NCBI RefSeq assembly: GCF_002752355.1
Contig: NZ_MRAV01000014.1
Span: forward strand, 434,001 to 498,000
Origin: Leucobacter sp. OLIS6
GTDB lineage: Bacteria; Actinomycetota; Actinomycetes; Actinomycetales; Microbacteriaceae
Length of the DNA: 64,000 nucleotides
Direction of reading: 5' to 3'
The stretch's first letter is position 1. Every line of letters begins with the position of its first letter. Below the pieces are notes generated by a model. The model searched no databases. It worked only from the letters and a program-made list of their open reading frames with translations, and was not told the DNA's origin. The position numbers and the translations under genes were made by a program. Below, piece by piece: positions 58,833 to 64,000 of the stretch.

Positions 58833-60040
58833 CCGGCGTTCTGCGCCGGCCGGAGCCGGACGAATCCGTTGGCTTCGTCGACGATGACGTCGCCGGGCGC
58901 ATTCGCGACGAGCTCCGGCACCCAGCGCTCGTGGCGGTAGAGCACGACCGTCACGCCGTTCCGGGCGAGACCGATCACCGTCTCCGCGAGCCCGGCGTGC
59001 GGTTCGTCCCCGCCGCTGAGCTTCACCCCCGCGAGGCTCGGTATTTCACGCAGGAAGGAGCCGTCCGCACCGTCGAGCGCCAGATACAGCTGCTCGACCG
59101 GCGTCCGCGTCAGCAGGGTCAGGTCGGCCCCGCGCGTGCTTCCGATGAGTTCCAGGTGCACCAGCCGGGGAAGGTCCGCGATCGCGTCGATGCTGGCGAG
59201 CCCCGCGTCGTCGAGCGCGAGCACCCGGAGCCGTTCGAGGCCGCGGCACTCCGCGAGCGGCGAGAGATCGGCGGGCTTCGCGAGGATCACGTCGAGCGCG
59301 AGCAACCCGTCGACGGCGCCGATGCCCTCGAGATCGGCGCAGACGTCGAGCCGCAGACCGCGCGCGGCGGGACCGAACATCGTCGCGGCGAACGCACGAC
59401 GGTCGAAACGGCCCCAGGCCCGGTGCAGTTCCGCGAGGTCCGCATCCGAGTACTCGGCCGTCGCATACTGCCCGAGGACGTCGAACGCCTCGGACGAGGC
59501 GATGGATCCGAGTGCGCGCAACGCGCTTCGCCGAGCCGCCGCGCGCTGCCCCGGGTGTGGGGCGAACACCTTCGGGTCGACGTCGGGGTGCGCGGCGATC
59601 CACTTCGCGACCTCCGAGACCTTCGCCGGGAGCTGCGAGGCTCCCGCTGCGGCGTCCGCCGGCCCGGGAACGGGTGCGGCGTCCGCCGCGGCGAGCAGCT
59701 TGGTGTGCTTCGCGGTCGCGCGACGAATGCTCGCGATCTTCTGCGCCTGGTTGGAGATCGTGTCGGCGGGCACGCGGTCGAGTACCGAGATGTCGGATCG
59801 CGCCGCCAGGGTGAGCAGCGCCCAGAACACCCGGATGTCCGTCTCCACGGTGGCCGAGTACTCCTCGACGAAGCACCGCAGGGCCGCCTGCTCGAGCGCC
59901 GGATCGCTCGGCGTCTTCGCGGCGCCCGAGATCGCGTTGGGGACGTTCGAATAGCTCCCGAGCTTCGCGAGCAGCTGCTCGGCGGCAGCCGTTCCGAGCG
60001 CTTCGGCGAGCGCCTGCGGCGGGGGTGAGGTGTCGGGCAT
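58829..60040 (-). CDS. HEAT/LRR-like repeat protein without ATPase domain
   Basis: 403-aa protein. Residues about 1-110 are helical. A Pro/Ala linker follows, then a HEAT-like part (SALRALGSIASSEAFDVLG and HRAWGRFDRRAF), and residues about 240-345 show leucine-rich units (LECRGLERLRVLALDDAGL-type, SIDAIADLPRLVHLELIG). This order resembles the C-terminal sensor half of actinobacterial NACHT/STAND proteins, but no P-loop is present. ATG 60040 has GGAG six bases upstream. First gene of an operon with two paralogous small proteins. Function unknown. Confidence 0.62.
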   Translation of the reverse strand: MPDTSPPPQALAEALGTAAAEQLLAKLGSYSNVPNAISGAAKTPSDPALEQAALRCFVEEYSATVETDIRVFWALLTLAARSDISVLDRVPADTISNQAQKIASIRRATAKHTKLLAAADAAPVPGPADAAAGASQLPAKVSEVAKWIAAHPDVDPKVFAPHPGQRAAARRSALRALGSIASSEAFDVLGQYATAEYSDADLAELHRAWGRFDRRAFAATMFGPAARGLRLDVCADLEGIGAVDGLLALDVILAKPADLSPLAECRGLERLRVLALDDAGLASIDAIADLPRLVHLELIGSTRGADLTLLTRTPVEQLYLALDGADGSFLREIPSLAGVKLSGGDEPHAGLAETVIGLARNGVTVVLYRHERWVPELVANAPGDVIVDEANGFVRLRPAQNAG

Positions 60041-60110
60041 GCGGTTCTCCGGTCCAAGGTGGCGGCTGCATCCGCTGCCGACGACCGTCCGCGGCGACGC
60101 TCGCGCACTC

Positions 60111-60116
60111 ATCCTA
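60111..60116 (-). promoter_or_regulatory. probable -10 of the three-gene unknown operon
   Basis: CATAGGAT on the minus strand, giving a predicted start near 60104 and a leader of about 64 nt before the ATG at 60040. No -35 was placed. Confidence 0.4.
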
Positions 60117-60189
60117 TGCGGGCCGGATCAGCACCCCGCGGCACGATCGGGCACGATGCGGCTCCGGTCTCGGAGCACCCGTCGAGCCC

Positions 60190-60606
60190 CTACCCGCCCA
60201 CGGCCTCGCGCGGCGGATTGTGCACGAACTCGATCCGGATGCCGTTGTCATCCTCGACGAACGAGGCGTAGTAGCGGTCCGAGAAGCGCGGGAAGATCTT
60301 CGGGTCCCGCACCGGGCTCCACCCGGCGTCGAGCGCGATCCGGTGCAGTCGTTCGACCTCCGCGCGCGAATCGACCGCGAACGCGAGATGCTGCCACCCG
60401 ATCCGCCCGTACCGATGGGGCTCCCCGCACGTCTCAGGCGCGCGGTACAGGATCAGCTCGGTCTCGTCCTCGCGCGACCAAGCCATGCCGCCCTCCATCT
60501 CGCTGCCGTCGGACACGCAGCCCAGCGCGGTGAGCACCGGATCCCACTGCGCGAAGGCGCGGTCGAGGTCGGCGACGGTGAGCCCGAGGTGATCGAAGAG
60601 CGGCAT
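60190..60606 (-). CDS. VOC-family protein
   Basis: 138-aa single VOC (glyoxalase/dioxygenase fold) protein: LFDHLGLTVADLDRAFAQW at the start, GWQHLAFAVDSRAEVERL and DDNGIRIEFVHNPP at the end. Metal-ligand positions (His5, His in QHLAF, Glu in IEFV) are intact, so an enzymatic role is possible; the substrate is unknown. ATG 60606 lies six bases after CAGACT, so the message may be leaderless. It lies upstream of the unrecognised operon on the same strand, 149 bp away. Confidence 0.85.
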   Translation of the reverse strand: MPLFDHLGLTVADLDRAFAQWDPVLTALGCVSDGSEMEGGMAWSREDETELILYRAPETCGEPHRYGRIGWQHLAFAVDSRAEVERLHRIALDAGWSPVRDPKIFPRFSDRYYASFVEDDNGIRIEFVHNPPREAVGG

Positions 60607-60711
60607 GGGGGCAGTCTGGCAGACGGATTCGCCGACGGCACCGCACCGTGCGATCCGCGCTCGGAAAACATGTACGGGCTCACGGGGTTCCGGTGGCCGA
60701 GCCCCGCTGCT

Positions 60712-60717
60712 TAGAGT
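60712..60717 (+). promoter_or_regulatory. leaderless promoter -10 of the SDR gene
   Basis: TAGAGT followed by six bases and the ATG at 60724. No ribosome site is present between them. Confidence 0.45.
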
Positions 60718-60723
60718 GAGTGC

Positions 60724-61485
60724 ATGACGACTCCCGCAGAGGTTCCCGCCCGTCCGCAAGCCGTGATCAGCGGAGGAGGGAGCGGGATCGGCCTGGCGTC
60801 CGCGCTCAGGCTCGCGCGCGACGGATTCGACATCGTCGTCCTCGGCCGCCGCGAGGAGGTGCTCCGGGAGGCCGCGGACCGGATCCGCGAGCAGACTCCC
60901 GACGCTCGGGTGCAGATCGTCGCCGCCGATCTGCAGGACCCCGCGCAGGTGTCTCGAGCCGCGTCGGAGATCGACGGAGCGATCGACGTGCTGCTGAACA
61001 ACGCCGGCGGCAACGTGCTCGACCGCGGCGACGGGCTGGCGGGGGTCGCCGAGAACTTCGAGGCGAACTTCCGGTTGAACGTGCTGACCGCTGTGCTGCT
61101 GACCGAGGAGCTGCTCCCCCGCATCGCCCGACCGGGCGGACGCATCATCTCGATCAGCTCCATCGCCGCGCTGCGAGGTGCGAACGGCTACGGCGCTGCG
61201 AAGGCGGCGATCCACGGCTGGATGATGGGCCTGGCCGAACAGCTGGCGCCGGAGGGCATCACCGTCAACTCGATCGCCCCGGGGTTCGTGCCGGACACCG
61301 GCTTCTGGGACAGCCGTCGCACCCCCGAGACGATCGCGTCGCGGCTCGCGCAGATCCCGATGAACCGACCGGGCACCCCCGACGAGGTCGCCGGGGCCGT
61401 CGCCTACCTCGCGGGTCCCGAAGGCGGCTGGACCACCGGTCAGATCCTGCAGGTCAACGGCGGAGCGCTGCTCGGTCGGGGCTGA
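60724..61485 (+). CDS. SDR-family oxidoreductase
   Basis: 253-aa short-chain dehydrogenase/reductase. Cofactor motif SGGGSGIGLA (TGxxxGxG type) near residue 16, LLNNAGGN, catalytic Ser in SISSIAAL and the YxxxK as YGAAKAA, then the PGFVPDTGF substrate loop. The Arg after strand 2 (LGRREE) suggests NADP(H). Substrate unknown. Divergent from the VOC gene and convergent with the WYL regulator. Confidence 0.93.
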   Translation: MTTPAEVPARPQAVISGGGSGIGLASALRLARDGFDIVVLGRREEVLREAADRIREQTPDARVQIVAADLQDPAQVSRAASEIDGAIDVLLNNAGGNVLDRGDGLAGVAENFEANFRLNVLTAVLLTEELLPRIARPGGRIISISSIAALRGANGYGAAKAAIHGWMMGLAEQLAPEGITVNSIAPGFVPDTGFWDSRRTPETIASRLAQIPMNRPGTPDEVAGAVAYLAGPEGGWTTGQILQVNGGALLGRG

Positions 61486-61531
61486 GCGGAGGCCGAAGGT
61501 CCACGCTCGCCGACGATTCTCCGCGGCGGCT

Positions 61532-62485
61532 TCACCGGGACCCGACCGCGCGCTGCACCCGCGCGCCGAGCCGGTCGAGCGCGGCGATGAGACCATCCCC
61601 CTCGATCACCTCGAAGTCGACGCCGATCTGCGTCACCCACAGGGCGAGGTGGTCCGGGTCGCCGGATCCGAGCTCGACGCGGCACGAGGCCGTATCGACG
61701 GCTTCGATCCGGACCGGAACGACGATCTTGGAAGCGACGACGTCCGCGGGAGCGTGCACGAGGATCCGGGCGCGGTGCGCCCATCCCGTGTGGAGCACGC
61801 GATCGACGACGAAGTCGACCTCGTCGCGCTCGGGGATCGCACGGGGCCGGAACCGCTTCCCGGTCGGGGTGCGGGGGCGCATCCGGTCGACGCGGAACAC
61901 ACGCCAGTCGTCGCGGTCGAGATCCCACGCGAGGAGGTACCAGAGCGACCCCCACCCGACCAGGCGCTGCGGTTCCACGTGACGGGATTCCTCCGCGCCC
62001 TTCGGTTTGACGTAGCCGAAGCGCAACCGCTCGTGCCCGTGGATCGCTGCGGCGACGCCGCTGACGACAGCGAGGTCGAGCGCCGGCCCGGCACCGGGGA
62101 CCACGGCGGCCGCTCGGCGCACCGCTTCGACGCGATGCCGGAGGCGGGACGGCATCACCTCCTCGAGCTTCGCGAGAACCGCGATCGAGGTCTCCTCGAC
62201 GCCGAGACGGCCGCCCGCGGCTGCGCTGAGGCCCACCGCAACGGCGACGGCTTCGTCATCGTTGAGCAGCAGCGGAGGCATCGTCGCGCCGGCGCTCAGC
62301 CGATACCCGCCCGCGACTCCCGGGCGCGCATCCACCGGGTACCCGAGGGAGCGCAGCTTGCCGATGTCGGCGCGCACCGTGCGGGTGCTCACCCCGAGGC
62401 GTTCGGCGAGGGCGCTGCTCGTCCAGTCGCGACGCTGTTGGAGCAGCACCAGCAACTCGAGCAATCGCGCCGACGTTCCCAACAT
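61532..62485 (-). CDS. WYL-domain (YafY-type) transcriptional regulator
   Basis: 317-aa regulator with an N-terminal HTH_11 winged helix (RLLELLVLLQQRRDWTSSALAERL and VSTRTVRADIGKLRSLGYPVDA) and a WYL domain (residues about 150-225, LWYLLAWDLDRDDWRVFRVDRM) plus C-terminal WCX-like extension. WYL domains sense small ligands or nucleic acids. ATG 62485 lies seven bases after AATACT (leaderless). It is divergent from the epoxide hydrolase gene with 62 bp between the starts, so it is the probable regulator of that gene. Confidence 0.9.
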   Translation of the reverse strand: MLGTSARLLELLVLLQQRRDWTSSALAERLGVSTRTVRADIGKLRSLGYPVDARPGVAGGYRLSAGATMPPLLLNDDEAVAVAVGLSAAAGGRLGVEETSIAVLAKLEEVMPSRLRHRVEAVRRAAAVVPGAGPALDLAVVSGVAAAIHGHERLRFGYVKPKGAEESRHVEPQRLVGWGSLWYLLAWDLDRDDWRVFRVDRMRPRTPTGKRFRPRAIPERDEVDFVVDRVLHTGWAHRARILVHAPADVVASKIVVPVRIEAVDTASCRVELGSGDPDHLALWVTQIGVDFEVIEGDGLIAALDRLGARVQRAVGSR

Positions 62486-62547
62486 GCTTCCGAGTATTTC
62501 AGGGATCGCGGAACGAAACCTTCCGCATTGCCCGGGAGAGTGGAGGC

Positions 62548-63687
62548 ATGAACGCACACACCACCATCACCCCGTTCCGCATCGATATCCCGCAGAACGC
62601 CCTCGACGATCTCGACGCACGGCTCTCACGCACGCGATGGGCGGCCACCCCGCCCGGACGCGCCGATCGCGCCGACTTTAGCCGCGGCATCCCGCAGCCC
62701 TATCTCCGCGAACTCGTCGAGCACTGGCGCGACGGTTTCGACTGGCGGGCCCAGGAGGCCGCGCTCAACGCCTTCCCGCAGCTGCTGACGGAGATCGACG
62801 GGCAGACCTTCCACGCCGTGCACGTCACGTCGTCGAACCCGGATGCGACGCCGCTGCTGCTGTGCCACGGCTGGCCCGGATCGTTCGTCGAGTACCGGCA
62901 CCTGCTCCCGCTGCTGACCGAGGACTTCCACGTCGTCGTCCCGTCTCCGCCGGGCTTCGGGTTCTCGACCCCGCTGTCGTCGACCGGCTGGGAGGTCGGT
63001 CGCACCGCGGAGGCGTACGGCGAGATCATGACCCGCCTCGGCTACGACCGCTTCGTGGCCCACGGCAGCGACCTCGGCTCGGGGATCGTCTCGCAACTGG
63101 GCACCGCGCATCCCGAGCGCGTGATCGCCACCCACCTCGCGTGCGAGCAACGCCTGCTCGGCCTGGTCGGGGTGATCTTCCCGATGCCCGACGGGCTCAC
63201 GCCCGAAGAGCAGTCCGAACTGCACCCGCTGAGCGCGGAGGCGGCAGCCGAACGCGGATACCTCGAGATGCAGAACCACAAGCCCGACACCATCGGAGCC
63301 GCCCTCGCGGACTCCCCCCTCGGCCAGCTCGCCTGGATCGCAGAGAAGTTCAAGACCCGCGGCGATCGTCACCCCACGCCGAGCGACTCGGTCGACCGCG
63401 ACGACCTGCTCGCGAACGTGAGCCTCACCTGGTTCACCAACAGCGGTGCATCGAGCGCGCAGTTCTACTACGAGGCGGCGCACTCCGACACGCCGCCCGC
63501 GATGGGCGCACCGGTGCCCGCGGGCTGGGCCGTGTTCGACGCGCACCCGCTCGTGCGCCGGGTCATGGATCCGCTTCAGATGATCGGCCACTGGACGGAG
63601 TTCGCCGAGGGCGGCCACTTCCCCGGCCTGGAGGCGCCCGAACTCCTCGCACGGGACATCCGCGATTTCGTGCGCAGCCTCGCCTGA
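62548..63687 (+). CDS. epoxide hydrolase (EHN-domain alpha/beta hydrolase)
   Basis: 379-aa enzyme opening epoxides to diols. The N-terminal EHN segment (FRIDIPQNALDDLDARLSRTRW) is followed by the hydrolase core: oxyanion HGWPGS, nucleophile Asp in HGSDLGSG, ring-opening Tyr region and the catalytic His in EGGHFPGLEAPE. It resembles microsomal-type and juvenile-hormone-type epoxide hydrolases. Start has a GGAG-type site 4-10 nt upstream (GGAGAGTGGAGG). The divergent WYL regulator probably controls it. Confidence 0.93.
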   Translation: MNAHTTITPFRIDIPQNALDDLDARLSRTRWAATPPGRADRADFSRGIPQPYLRELVEHWRDGFDWRAQEAALNAFPQLLTEIDGQTFHAVHVTSSNPDATPLLLCHGWPGSFVEYRHLLPLLTEDFHVVVPSPPGFGFSTPLSSTGWEVGRTAEAYGEIMTRLGYDRFVAHGSDLGSGIVSQLGTAHPERVIATHLACEQRLLGLVGVIFPMPDGLTPEEQSELHPLSAEAAAERGYLEMQNHKPDTIGAALADSPLGQLAWIAEKFKTRGDRHPTPSDSVDRDDLLANVSLTWFTNSGASSAQFYYEAAHSDTPPAMGAPVPAGWAVFDAHPLVRRVMDPLQMIGHWTEFAEGGHFPGLEAPELLARDIRDFVRSLA

Positions 63688-63696
63688 CCCGCTCGC

Positions 63697-63752
63697 CGAG
63701 GTGCCCCGTGCTCGGGTTTTCGGTCATCGAAACCGCGGCGCGGGGCGCCTCG
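63697..63752. terminator. bidirectional terminator after epoxide hydrolase
   Basis: Outer arms 63697-63708 and 63741-63752 pair at 11 of 12 positions, with an inner GGTTT/AAACC hairpin, 10 bp after the epoxide hydrolase stop and 34 bp before the end of the convergent partial gene. Confidence 0.7.
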
Positions 63753-63785
63753 TTGCGTATCCGGCGCGCGGGATCGAGCGCCGGG

Positions 63786-64000
63786 CTACTCCACCGCGCG
63801 GCAGGTGTGCCGGACGGGTTGGCCGCGAGGATGATCCGTCGCGAGGCAGACGGTGCCGTCGATGATCCGGCCCGCGGCGGTGGCGCGCGCGTCGACCGTG
63901 TCGTCCGTGCCCCGGTTCAGGGCGTACACGCGGATCACGGGGGCGTCGCCCTGTCGCTGCACGGTCAGCGCGGCCTGGGTGACGCCGTGCGGCATCGTGG
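63786..64000 (-). CDS. partial gene, unknown function
   Basis: Only the last 70 or so codons are in the window; the frame stays open to the right edge. The fragment has a beta-rich look (ALTVQRQGDAPVIRVYALNRG) and ends with Cys-x16-Cys (DGTVCLATDHPRGQPVRHTCRAVE, shown in part), a spacing seen in secreted disulfide-bonded domains. The ATG at 63995 may be internal. No family assigned. Confidence 0.5.
   Translation of the reverse strand, partial: TMPHGVTQAALTVQRQGDAPVIRVYALNRGTDDTVDARATAAGRIIDGTVCLATDHPRGQPVRHTCRAVE

Overview
The window looks like chromosome from a high-GC actinobacterium, most likely a member of the Microbacteriaceae (Leucobacter or a relative, which is an inference). The evidence is very high GC, the actinobacterial gene orders uvrA-uvrC-rapZ-whiA, ileS-folC-DUF4233-ndk, recO-uppS-dus-dgt-dnaG, clpP1-clpP2-clpX and thrS-HIT-yebC-ruvC, frequent GTG starts, many apparently leaderless promoters (a TANNNT box 6-7 nt before the start codon), and a GAGCGAGC...GAGTCGAAAC type intergenic palindrome. 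No rRNA, CRISPR array, IS element or prophage was seen.

Layout. 0-9.3 kb: central metabolism and repair on the minus strand (pgk partial, gap, sodA, whiA, rapZ, uvrC, uvrA). A LexA-like box sits at the uvrA promoter. 9.4-12.7 kb: a VOC protein, an AraC-type regulator and uvrB. 12.7-22.6 kb: an accessory-looking block with a large AfsR-like regulator, a two-gene ABC-2 exporter, a serine D,D-peptidase-like lipoprotein, ddl, alr and a murG-like gene. The last two share a symmetric divergent promoter. 22.7-32.7 kb: ndk, DUF4233, folC and ileS behind a clear T-box leader, then a GyrI-like protein, a TetR regulator, and an archaeal-type valS behind a long inverted repeat.

32.7-39.2 kb: two small proteins, clpX/clpP2/clpP1 with a probable ClgR site, trigger factor with a Lys/Ala tail, three tRNA genes (Pro UGG, Gly UCC, Asn GUU) and a gamma-carbonic-anhydrase-like protein. 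39.2-46.1 kb: an orphan ABC ATPase and the dnaG-dgt-dus-uppS-recO group. 46.1-53.4 kb: a TRIC-type channel, a copper amine oxidase with a Cys-rich tail, then ruvC (without ruvA/ruvB beside it), yebC, a HIT protein, thrS and a small membrane protein.

53.4-64 kb: accessory genes. They include an alpha/beta hydrolase-TetR operon whose leaderless promoter is covered by two copies of a 15-bp near-palindrome, a thioesterase, a cyclophilin lipoprotein, and a block at 56.2-60.0 kb that I do not recognise. That block holds a Cys-motif protein facing a three-gene ATGA-coupled operon of a HEAT/LRR-like protein and two related small proteins, one of which carries a frameshift. The end holds a VOC protein, an SDR, a WYL regulator divergent from an epoxide hydrolase, and a truncated gene. 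The unrecognised block and the 18-22.6 kb cell-wall cassette are the best candidates for something undescribed.
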